From assembly GCA_022827275.1 (NCBI GenBank), contig JAJDTG010000015.1, forward strand, positions 83,619 to 147,618: 64,000 nt of DNA, given 5' to 3'. This stretch comes from Candidatus Dadabacteria bacterium. Lineage in GTDB: Bacteria; Desulfobacterota_D; UBA1144; Nemesobacterales; Nemesobacteraceae. Of this stretch, positions 53,570-62,500 are shown piece after piece. The notes under the pieces were generated by a model. The model made no database searches. It was not told where the DNA came from and saw nothing but the letters and a program-made list of their open reading frames with translations. The translations under genes were made by a program, and so were the position numbers. Numbering within the stretch: the first letter of the stretch is position 1; each line of letters opens with the position of its first letter.

Positions 53570-55011
53570 ATGGGTCAATTTCCTTTGTGCTTGGTGCGGG
53601 GTTCTCTGCTCCGTTTAATATCCCTACAATGAGACCGTTCCTTACGTCGTTTCGAAAGTTTGCAGACCGAAAATACCCAAGTCTGCACGACACCCTAGAA
53701 AATCATATCCAAAAACTCACGGACGAAAGTGATATAGAGGGACTACTATCTAGTTTGAGTAAGGCGGAGGCTCTATCTTCCGCTATGCCATCTCTGGATC
53801 ATATGAATGCCGAGCTGGATTGCTGGGCGTCCGAATCTCGCTCGATAAAGGCCTACCTTGTCTCGTATATCATCGAAAAATGTGAACAGTTCGACCGGGA
53901 GAAAGCGGAAGACGATATCGCTCCATTTTTAAAGCGTTTGGCCTCCAGCAATAAGCTCTCGGAAGTTTATTTCTTTACGACCAACTACGATCGCATTTTG
54001 GAGTATGTCTCTGAATATGCGGATATTCCACTGGATGATGGCTTTGAAAGATCAGAAACTGAATTAGTTGCTCCATGGACTGGAGATTTTTCGGGAAAAA
54101 TGCGCTTGTATAAGCTTCACGGTTCTGTGACATACTATGGAGATCGACAACACGCCCCGGCAAGGAAGTTTTTTCGTCTTGATCGAGGGTATCCGCTACC
54201 TGACCCAGATTTCCGATTGAGTCGGCAAGGTCGGGAGCTGGAACCACTTATGGTTCTGCCGACTTTGGAAAAAGAAGCAATGGAAGATCCATATGGTAAC
54301 TTGATGCACGTATTTACAGAAACTTTGTCGAGGGGAGGGTTAGTGATAGCAATGGGCACTTCTTTGCGAGATACGCATCTGGTGAGTGCAATGAACTATA
54401 GTAGTGAGAAGATTGTTGCGTTAGTAATTGACAACGAGCCTGAGTCGGCAATCAAACAAATACCAAGAGTGAAAAGCGTGCCGTTGAAAGCAGATATGTC
54501 CGAATGTCTGAAGACATTGAGTTTACCGTTGGTTGAATTGGCAGAGCGATGTGGAGAGATCTCTTGTACGAAAAAGATCTTTGAGGAGGTTAACCGGTTC
54601 GCGACTGAACAAGCGGAAAGACTGCGCGGATGGGATGGAATTTCGGAGGAACAGAAAGAGCAAATCAGAATACTGAGGAACGGAGATAATGAGATCAATA
54701 GGATAGAGGCAATTAGCCGCCTCCAAGGACTATCTCATCCAGAAATTGTAGACGCTGTATCTTTGTGTCTGGCACAAGAACAGTCACCTGCAGTTCGAAA
54801 GGCGGCGGCTGGAAGCTTGGGCTTAGGAAAGAGCGCTAAAGCAGTTGGTGTGCTTGCTCATATTGCTGCGTATGACAACTCTCCGGATGTTCGATTAGAG
54901 TCATATCTTGCACTGTGTGAAATTGGCGGAAATGAAGCGAGAAAGGCACTGGAGGTAGCGGAAGGCAATTGGCCTGAGGACCCTTTTTTTTGGGAGGAGA
55001 AAAAAAGTTAA
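53566..55011 (+). CDS. SIR2-like NADase-type protein with C-terminal HEAT repeats
   Basis: 481 aa. SIR2-fold motifs: FVLGAGFSAPF (residues 7-17), FFTTNYDRIL with N140, LYKLHGS with His185, and IAMGTSLRDTH (261-271). After ~380 come HEAT-like repeats (SPAVRKAAAGSLGLGKSAKAVGVL, then DNSPDVRLESYLALCEIGG). GTG 53566 overlaps the ATPase stop in GTGA, AGGAG at ~8 nt. Predicted to degrade NAD+ on activation, with the GHKL ATPase as partner; the activity itself is not shown by sequence. Confidence 0.85.
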   Translation: MNGSISFVLGAGFSAPFNIPTMRPFLTSFRKFADRKYPSLHDTLENHIQKLTDESDIEGLLSSLSKAEALSSAMPSLDHMNAELDCWASESRSIKAYLVSYIIEKCEQFDREKAEDDIAPFLKRLASSNKLSEVYFFTTNYDRILEYVSEYADIPLDDGFERSETELVAPWTGDFSGKMRLYKLHGSVTYYGDRQHAPARKFFRLDRGYPLPDPDFRLSRQGRELEPLMVLPTLEKEAMEDPYGNLMHVFTETLSRGGLVIAMGTSLRDTHLVSAMNYSSEKIVALVIDNEPESAIKQIPRVKSVPLKADMSECLKTLSLPLVELAERCGEISCTKKIFEEVNRFATEQAERLRGWDGISEEQKEQIRILRNGDNEINRIEAISRLQGLSHPEIVDAVSLCLAQEQSPAVRKAAAGSLGLGKSAKAVGVLAHIAAYDNSPDVRLESYLALCEIGGNEARKALEVAEGNWPEDPFFWEEKKS

Positions 55012-55157
55012 CGCAACTCTCATCCTAACCACATAAGTTTACATAATATACATTATCGGACGTTGGATATTTCTGCTGAGGAGCTCGGAATAAAAGGTCA
55101 TTTGGGATACATTTATGAGTAATTAAAGGGAATTAGAGATGAAAGTTTGTAAATTCT

Positions 55158-55781
55158 CTAGACAATTACAACTATTGCTCTTCCTGGGCCATGAACCCCT
55201 AATGTAAGGTTAAGTTCTATGTCAGCCGTCCTGCTCGGTCCGGTTATAAAAGAAATGCACGAACACAGTTTATCATAATTCTCATAAGACTTCCCTAACC
55301 TTGCAAACAGAGCATGAATATCCAGAACTATATTTTCCTTTTCAAGTATCGCGATATGTACGGGAGGTAGAAGCGAAGTAAGTCTCGGCTGCTCTGGACT
55401 GGACAGCAATACCAGTGTTCCAGTATCGGCAATAGCGAAATCGGCCCCTGTTATTCCTATATCTGCGTTTGCAAGGTCGATTTCAGAGGTAAATTCAAGT
55501 GATTTCAGGGAGTTCATGTTCCAAAAAGAAACCGACTGGGCATCAAGCTCTCGGATAAGCTCATTTATTTTCTCGGTCAGGTTCTCTTTTTCTCCGAGAA
55601 GATGAACTTCACCGGATACCATCTCAAAATTTACTATAAAATCGTTTTGCAACTTGCTTTGATCAATGGACAATTGAGGATCTACAAAGACTTTCCCAGT
55701 ACTTCTGCTCATTTCCTTGTCTTCTCTTAAGGCAGAACGTAAGTTTTGTAGTATAAATGCCTTTGATTCTTTAGAATTCAT
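55158..55781 (-). CDS. lutC: Lactate utilization protein C (LUD domain)
   Basis: 207 aa. LUD-domain signature DIGITGADFAIADTGTLVLLSSPEQPRLTSLLPPVHIAI, with SFITGPSRTADIELNLTLGVHGP at the end. Third subunit of the LutABC L-lactate oxidation complex. Its ATG overlaps the lutB stop (ATGA). Converges with the SIR2 gene (147 bp). Confidence 0.93.
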   Translation of the reverse strand: MNSKESKAFILQNLRSALREDKEMSRSTGKVFVDPQLSIDQSKLQNDFIVNFEMVSGEVHLLGEKENLTEKINELIRELDAQSVSFWNMNSLKSLEFTSEIDLANADIGITGADFAIADTGTLVLLSSPEQPRLTSLLPPVHIAILEKENIVLDIHALFARLGKSYENYDKLCSCISFITGPSRTADIELNLTLGVHGPGRAIVVIV

Positions 55782-57220
55782 CTCATTATTCCGTTTTTAC
55801 CATGATATTGCTCTTTCCATCTCTTTCTGAAGGGTTTTCTCGAGAAAGCGGGAAAGTTTTTCTCTTTAGTCCATTTTGAGAAAGGATATGGAAGTCCCCG
55901 CAATTCATTATCTTTTTGGTAGAAATACTGTAGGAAAACCATCATTCTTCCCGTAAGACTGTAGTAAAATGGCTTGCTGAAGACGAAGCTCCAGACTTGA
56001 AAGGCAATTTTCTCCATAAGTCCCTGCAGATTCGCCCTTCCCTTGGTTTCTTCCACTACTTTTTGCCTCAGAGAGAGAAGAACATGAGGAAAATCGATCT
56101 TTACGGGGCATACATCCCTGCAGGCTCCGCAGAGAGAAGACGCAAACGGCAGATCCGCTGTTTTCTGCGGATCGTTTAGCTGCGGAGTTATTATTGCCCC
56201 TATTGGTCCCGAATAAACCAACCCGTAACTATGCCCTCCAACCTGCCTATAAACCGGACATATGTTGATGCAGGCTCCGCATCTTATACAGTAAAGCGAT
56301 TCCCTGGTTTCCTCCGATTTTGCGATGTCGCTTCTTCCGTTATCAACAAAAACCAGGTGAAACTGCTGGGGGCCGTCACTCTCCCCTTCCCTCCTGGGGC
56401 CCGTTATGAGAGAAACATAAGTAGAGGATTTCTGGCCCGTAGCGCTTCTTGCCAGCAGGCTGAGGAAAATGGAAAGTTGCTTGAGCTTGGGGACGATCTT
56501 CTCTATTCCCATGATAGCCACATGTATGTCTGGGAACGTGGTTGCGAGCCTGGCGTTACCCTCGTTTTCGACTATTGCTATGGTTCCTGTCTCAGCCACG
56601 GCGAAATTAACCCCGGAAATACCCATATCGGCCGAGAGAAACTTCTCTCTCAGCTCTTTTCTCGCTATGTTTGTGAGTTTCTGGGGATCTTCATACTCTG
56701 GCACGTCGAATTTCTCGGAGAAAAGCTTTGAAATATCTTCCTTAGTCTTGTGGATCGCAGGGGTGATTATGTGGAAAGGATGATCGTCACAGAGCTGTAC
56801 TATGTATTCTCCGAGGTCGGTTTCCACGGTGTTTATCCCGTTTGATATAAGGTGCCTGTTAAGTTCTATTTCCTCTGTGGCCATCGATTTGCTTTTCACG
56901 ACGTTTTTGACATTGTTTTTTCTGGCTATATCGACCACTATTGCGGAGGCTTCTTCGGCGTTTTTTGCCCAGTGCACCTTGCCCCCTAGCCTGGTAACGC
57001 TTTTCTCAAGTTCCAGAAGATAGCTGTCCAGGTTCTTGATTACTTCTTCTTTTATCCCCCTGGCCTCAGACCTTAGTTCCTCCCATTCGGAAACCCCGCT
57101 TACCGCTTTTTGTCTGGAAGCTCTCGATCTATCGGTGAAATTCACAAGAGCCTTTTTCAATTTGGGATTCCCGAGGGCTTCCACGGAATTTTTCTTGAAG
57201 TCTATGCGTTCAGTAATCAT
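55778..57220 (-). CDS. lutB: Lactate utilization protein B (iron-sulfur)
   Basis: 480 aa: LUD domain with MGISGVNFAVAETGTIAIVENEGNARLATTFPDIHVAI, then two 4Fe-4S clusters CIRCGACINICPVYRQ and CGACRDVCPVK, typical of LutB. Electron-transfer subunit for lactate oxidation. Translationally coupled to lutA and lutC by ATGA overlaps on both sides. Confidence 0.95.
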   Translation of the reverse strand: MITERIDFKKNSVEALGNPKLKKALVNFTDRSRASRQKAVSGVSEWEELRSEARGIKEEVIKNLDSYLLELEKSVTRLGGKVHWAKNAEEASAIVVDIARKNNVKNVVKSKSMATEEIELNRHLISNGINTVETDLGEYIVQLCDDHPFHIITPAIHKTKEDISKLFSEKFDVPEYEDPQKLTNIARKELREKFLSADMGISGVNFAVAETGTIAIVENEGNARLATTFPDIHVAIMGIEKIVPKLKQLSIFLSLLARSATGQKSSTYVSLITGPRREGESDGPQQFHLVFVDNGRSDIAKSEETRESLYCIRCGACINICPVYRQVGGHSYGLVYSGPIGAIITPQLNDPQKTADLPFASSLCGACRDVCPVKIDFPHVLLSLRQKVVEETKGRANLQGLMEKIAFQVWSFVFSKPFYYSLTGRMMVFLQYFYQKDNELRGLPYPFSKWTKEKNFPAFSRKPFRKRWKEQYHGKNGIMR

Positions 57221-57969
57221 TCAGAACCCTCAAAAGCAAGAAGCTCGGCCAGATGAAGTACCTTTACGGGCAGTTTCTTTCTGGATACAAGCCCCTTTAT
57301 GTTCATAAGACACCCCATGTCGGTTGAAACCACGGCGTCAGCGCCTGAATTCACGATTGAATCCGTTTTTTCCTGAAGCATGGATTTCGATACTTCCGGA
57401 TATTTGATGGAAAAAGTTCCTCCAAAACCGCAGCAGGCATCAGCCATCTCCATTTCAACCAGATCAACTCCGTTTAGAGATTTGATAAGTTCCCGGGGTT
57501 GGGAGCTTATCCCGAGTTCTCGAAGCGCATGACAGGAATCGTGAAACGTGACCCTGCCCCTATATGAAGAGTTAAAACTGATTCTTTCTTTTCTCTGGAA
57601 AACGAATTCCGAGAATTCATAGATGTTGGAAGAGATTTTCTCCGCACGAGACAGTCTTTCCGGGTCATCGCGGAAAAGCTGCGTGTAGTAATTTTTTACC
57701 ATGGACACGCATGAACCTGAAGGACACACAATCGCCTTATTCGAGTCACTAAAGACATCGAGGAAGTGACAGGCAACTTTCTCAGCTTCTTTCCTATGAC
57801 CAGAGTTAAACGCGGGCTGTCCGCAGCAGGTCTGGTCTTGTGGAAATTCAACTTCAAGCCCCATGCCGGAGAGAACTCTCAGCATTGCTTCTCCTACTTC
57901 AGGAAAAAAATTGTCCACGAGGCAGCTTATGAAAAGACGGATCTTTTGTTGTTCTTCTGATGAACTCAT
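57217..57969 (-). CDS. lutA: Lactate utilization protein A (CCG domains)
   Basis: 250 aa with two Cys-rich CCG domains: CLVDNFFPE...DQTCCGQPAFNSGH and DSCHALRELG...MADACCGFGGTFSIKYP, plus GCLMNI. Binds noncubane iron-sulfur clusters in the LutABC complex. ATG 57969 overlaps the TGA of the upstream Fic gene (ATGA), so the four genes form one unit; a more upstream in-frame codon at 57999 lies within that gene. Gene trio probably oxidises lactate. Confidence 0.93.
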   Translation of the reverse strand: MSSSEEQQKIRLFISCLVDNFFPEVGEAMLRVLSGMGLEVEFPQDQTCCGQPAFNSGHRKEAEKVACHFLDVFSDSNKAIVCPSGSCVSMVKNYYTQLFRDDPERLSRAEKISSNIYEFSEFVFQRKERISFNSSYRGRVTFHDSCHALRELGISSQPRELIKSLNGVDLVEMEMADACCGFGGTFSIKYPEVSKSMLQEKTDSIVNSGADAVVSTDMGCLMNIKGLVSRKKLPVKVLHLAELLAFEGSE

Positions 57970-59363
57970 AACGATTTTCTGTTCCAGACTTCCTGCCACG
58001 CTTGAAATTCAAGCAGAGTAACTTTATAACGCGCGCAGCTTCCTTCATGCAAGGCAATCAACTCGTTTTCGGCGATTTCTCTGAATGTTTCCCTGTCTTC
58101 AGATTCAATGTTTTTTCCCGCCCAGTGCTCAAGATGTTCAAACGCGGATTTCCTGTTCATTGAAGCGAGAATGATTTCCCGTACAATATGAAAAAACCCT
58201 TCGCGATGTTTCATACGGAACTGGTCAGGCTCTCCGATTACTTGTCTTACAGCTCTGTAACGTGAAGCAGAAGATTCATATGCCTTGATGAAGATATTTT
58301 TCAGAAGGGCGATTTCTTTAAGTTCGTAAAGACCTAGGACGGCTTCGGTATATGCGTCGGCTGGTACCTCTATAAAAGATAGAGGCATAAGGTTCTCCCT
58401 TATTAGAGGGATGTTGGCGGCAAGGCGTGACAAGCGCTTGTTAACGTCATCAAAGGGCTGCAGATAAGGAATCTGGACCATGGTGAAAAAGGACTGCTCA
58501 AACGGGTCTTTGATGGCGGTTGTGCTCGCGAGAAGCCGGTCAAAGCATTCATTGATCAGTTGAGGCGTTTCGAGGGGACGGAATGTGGATTTTTCAATTC
58601 CGACGTCGATGCGTCGCAGTTTGCCGATCGATTTTGGGTCGGCCAGAAGATTGTGCGCAAACAACGCATGGAGATTGAAAATGGTGTAGCGATTAAAACC
58701 GATCTCCGCTGCGGAATCGACGAGGAATTCAATCGCCTCTTTGTGATTCAGGATCATCTGGGCTTCCAGTTGATCTTTTCCCTCGGCCTCCTTGCCGAAA
58801 TTGATAAGTCTGCCGGTTTCAAGCAGAGAGTAAGTGTTGCCCTCAAGACGACTTGAATTCCACGACATATCTATTAACAGACGGTTAAGTATATGCTTCG
58901 CGTGAGCGCCCGCGGGTTGTTCCACTGCCGCCTGGGTGCCGATTTTTCTCAAATGTTCCCGCTCTTTTTCTGAAAGATAGAAAGTTGTGTTCGGCAAGTA
59001 GGAATCGAGAAACTTTCGATCATAACCTGCTCGCTTTCGCGTTTCGATGGGTTTGCGAATATATTTCCGAATTTTACCTATGTCTTCCGGGAACGATTGT
59101 CTGGTCGTGGCGTCTTTTTTGAGAACTTCCCTGTATCTCGTTCTTGTCGCGGGAACTCTGTACTTAACTCCGCGTCTTTCGCCATCAGCAAGCAGACGGC
59201 CCTCGTCCACAAGATGCTTCAGGCGGTACTGGAGTGTGCGACGAGGAATTTTCTCATCAAGCTTGTCTGTAATTTCCCGAATGCCGGTTCCATCCGGGAA
59301 CATTAACACAACAGCTTCGATAGCTTGAAACTTTTCTTCCGGTATTCTCTTTCCCATTTTCAT
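57966..59363 (-). CDS. Fic-family protein with N-terminal winged helix, degenerate Fic motif
   Basis: 465 aa. N-terminal wHTH (residues ~10-70: IPEEKFQAIEAVVLMFP, IREITDKL, RRTLQYRLKHLVDEGRL). A class II inhibitory motif S170-x3-E174-G175 (SSRLEGN). The Fic core reads QPFDDVNKRLSRLA (302 onward) where active enzymes have HPFxDGNGRxxR; the catalytic His and the phosphate-binding GNG are lost. A known subfamily shares the QPFxDVNKR form. It is probably a transcription regulator and not an AMPylator. Coupled to lutABC, with phased repeats upstream of its ATG 59363; ATG 59357 is an alternative start. Confidence 0.85.
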   Translation of the reverse strand: MKMGKRIPEEKFQAIEAVVLMFPDGTGIREITDKLDEKIPRRTLQYRLKHLVDEGRLLADGERRGVKYRVPATRTRYREVLKKDATTRQSFPEDIGKIRKYIRKPIETRKRAGYDRKFLDSYLPNTTFYLSEKEREHLRKIGTQAAVEQPAGAHAKHILNRLLIDMSWNSSRLEGNTYSLLETGRLINFGKEAEGKDQLEAQMILNHKEAIEFLVDSAAEIGFNRYTIFNLHALFAHNLLADPKSIGKLRRIDVGIEKSTFRPLETPQLINECFDRLLASTTAIKDPFEQSFFTMVQIPYLQPFDDVNKRLSRLAANIPLIRENLMPLSFIEVPADAYTEAVLGLYELKEIALLKNIFIKAYESSASRYRAVRQVIGEPDQFRMKHREGFFHIVREIILASMNRKSAFEHLEHWAGKNIESEDRETFREIAENELIALHEGSCARYKVTLLEFQAWQEVWNRKSL

Positions 59364-59384
59364 CCAGTACCGTACATAGAGATA

Positions 59385-59458
59385 TACGCAATTAGAATAC
59401 AGTTATGCGCAATTAAAACACGATTTGCGCAATTATCAATATTGTTTTTGCGCAAATT
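59385..59458. promoter_or_regulatory. Four phased TGCGCAATTA-type repeats upstream of the Fic-lutABC operon
   Basis: Same-strand copies: TACGCAATTA (59385-59394), TGCGCAATTA (59406-59415 and 59426-59435), TGCGCAAATT (59449-59458). Aligned by CGCAA, the spacings are 21, 20 and 23 bp, about two helical turns each. Located 22-95 bp from the start codon, where an autoregulatory operator is expected. The rest of 59364-59551 has no ORF. Confidence 0.7.
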
Positions 59459-59551
59459 GTGAGTTTCCCGAGTTTCATAACGGCATTCATAGTCAAACTT
59501 CAGGCTGAACTTCCAGTATAAGGAATAAGCAAGTAGTCAGAAATTCTGAAG

Positions 59552-62500
59552 TCAGAAAGAAAACTTCGCTTCCAGAAGCAATTCGTATTCCGACCCGTTT
59601 ACGTCGTTTTTCTCCCGCTGTCCCTCAAGTTGCAGGTCAAAAGCTTTACCGACGTCAAGACGTCCGCCGAGACGCAGCACGCTCTCGTCTCTTTCAAGAA
59701 GCGATACTGCTGCAAAAGGTGTCATTACCCCCCTGCCGCCAACGGCAGGTATACCCCATCCTGCCTCCGCTTCAAGCGACATGCCCTCGTCCCCGCCTTC
59801 TCCGAACTCGGTTTCGGAATCGTTCTCAAAAAATGTTGACGCCCTCTCCTCATCTTCTCCCCTGGACGTGGCAAGGCGCAGGGACGGACCGAGACCTCTT
59901 CTGGGTGAGAGTTGGACATCTCCGCTTATTCCCCATTCCTGAACACTGCTTCTCACCAGGAGGGCACGGCTTTTAAGAGATGCCCTGAGACCATGCGATC
60001 TGGATTCCCACTCAATACCGGAACCTATTTCCATGCCGGTGCTGTCAGAAGAAGCGTTGTCATGCTTTACCCCGACGAGCAGAGACGGGGTAACAGAACT
60101 CCCCTGCCATTTGCTCTCAAGCAGGGCCCGGGCCCCTCGGGTCTGCACTGACACTCCCCTTATGAGGTCTGTGTTATCCGCTATTTTAAATTTCCCGAGC
60201 CATAAGTCTCCTCGAAGACTCAGGGAGCCATTGCCTGAAATTTTGCTAAGAGGCACGGCTCCTCCAAGCGCTATACTCTTCATGGTTATATCTGCTGACT
60301 GATCGAGAATTTCTTCCTCTACTATGTTTACCTTACCGAAGCCATATCCGGCCATTGTCCAGAACTGTGTTTCTCCGTCTTCTGAAAGCAGCGCCACGTA
60401 AGGGTTCACTCCCCTGAGGTCAAGGTCCCAGTCACCCGTAAATGTTTCCCCTATGACGGAATCCGTCCAGTCAAAAGAACCGGTATAAAGAAACAGGTCA
60501 AGACCCGTCAATATCCATTCGGACAGGCGCACGTTGCCTCCAAGATGGGCTCCTCCGAGACTGCCGTCCCACTTGATGAGGTCTCCTTCCCCGCCCGAGA
60601 GCTCGTTCCAGTCGCTTCCTGCGCAGAATGTCACGTCACCTGGGTTGTGTGTTTCTCCGTAGGACTTGAACATCGTGGCAAGTCTCGCGTCGCTGAACAC
60701 GTCGCGAAAGGACACACGTTCCATCGGATCCTGTTCCCAGGTTTCCGCGTTGTTTCTCAGCTGTCCTTCAAGCGACGAGAGGTCTCCGTAAGAGACTCCG
60801 GACGCCGCGTGATTTATGCATCCGGTTATGTGATCTATTCTGCTTCGCATAAGCGCCGAGCCCACATACGGCAGTATCGTCTTGTTGACACGCTTTAGAC
60901 GGGCTATGGCCTTCGGACGGTCGTCGTCCTCAATCGTTCCAATTGCCGTGGATTTCTCAAGCGTCAGGTTAACTGGGTCAGAGAGCGTAACCGAGAAAGT
61001 CTCTGTGAATTCAATCTCCCTGTCGTCAATTGTCGCGACTTCGATTGTTTCCGAGGTGGTTCCCGGATTGATTGTGATTTCCGCTCCGGAGCCATGGTAA
61101 TCAACATCTTCAAGAGCAGTCCCCGAAGACGTTGCCCAGCGTACGGTTATGATTTTTCCCGACTCCTCTGATAGATTCAGGGGAAATACTGCCACGGTGC
61201 CTTCTTCTACAGGGTCTGAGTCCGCAAAAGAGACTGTAGGCGGATCGTTGTTGTCAATGATCAGTCCTGTTGTGTCAAGTGTGCTGACATTGTCAGGGAA
61301 GCTGGCATTTGTCGGGTTGCTTAACCGCAGCGACACCGTTTCGTCATACTCATCAATATTGTCTCCGTTCACAGTAACAGTGATTGTCCTGCTTATGATC
61401 CCGGGGCTGAACGTAAGGGTGCCCGGAGAAATTGGTACGTAGTCTCTGCCGGGAGTGGCTGTGCCGGTTTCAGGGTTCGCGTATGATACTGTGACGACCT
61501 TACTGCTCTCAGGGGTGAGAGTCACGGTAAACGTCATGGCCGCAGAAACGCCGGAGGTTCCACTTTCCTTGACTGAGGGCGAGTTAATCGACAGTATCGC
61601 CGGGTTGTCGTCATCCTCTATGGTTCCCGTTACGGAAAATGTCTGGGCGCCGTCTTGGAACGTGGCGTTGGAGGGGGATAAGAATCTGATCACTACCGTT
61701 TCGTTATACTCATCTATCTTGTCGCCTTTTACGGCAACGGTAACTGTGTTTCTTGTGATTCCCTGATTGAACATCAGTATACCGGGAGCAAGCGGTTCGT
61801 AATCTTCGCCTGGAGTGGCGGTACCGGTTCCAGCGTCTTCGTAGCGCACATGAACCTCCTGTTCGCTTGCCACGTTCATTGTTACCGTGAAATTCAACGC
61901 CACAGTTGAACCGGGGTCGTCGCCCTCCGTTACGGACGATGACGTTATTGACAGTTCCGGAGTGGTATCGTCATCTTCTATGGTAATGATTGCGTTAGTT
62001 ACGGTGACATCTTTAAGAACGCCTTCAACGCTTATGGTCTCATTCTCCTCGTCGAGGTTATCATCTTTGGGAGTGAGGGTAAAGTCCACATGCCCACTTC
62101 CCTCCCCCGCAGCTATCGTGACAGTCTGGGTGCCTACCGCTTCGTAGTCTGTTCCTTCGGTTGCGGAATCCCCATCCTTACCCACCTCAACAGTTACAAT
62201 CTTGTCAACTGCAAAGCGGGCGGCTCCATCCAGGGACGCCGTAACGGTAACCGTAGTTGCGCCTGCGTCCTCATTTATTGAACCCCGACTTAGTGCCAGG
62301 TTTTGTTCTGTTTTCGAGTCTTGGGTTTCTCCCGTGCCGGAGCCTGTATCCACCGTGAGGCTAAGCGCCGTGGGAGTAGCGTCATCGTCTGTTATTATGA
62401 TAGTGGTGCCGGCTACTTCCAGTCCCGCAGAGGTGCCGTCAATGCTTATCATCTCGTTATCATCGTCGAGGTCGTCGTCAGTGGGAGTAAGCCTAAAGTC

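Noticed and set aside
59385..59458. Short CRISPR-like array
   Set aside because: Units are only ~10 bp with ~10-13 bp gaps and sit in a promoter; no cas genes. The same applies to 19885-20005.
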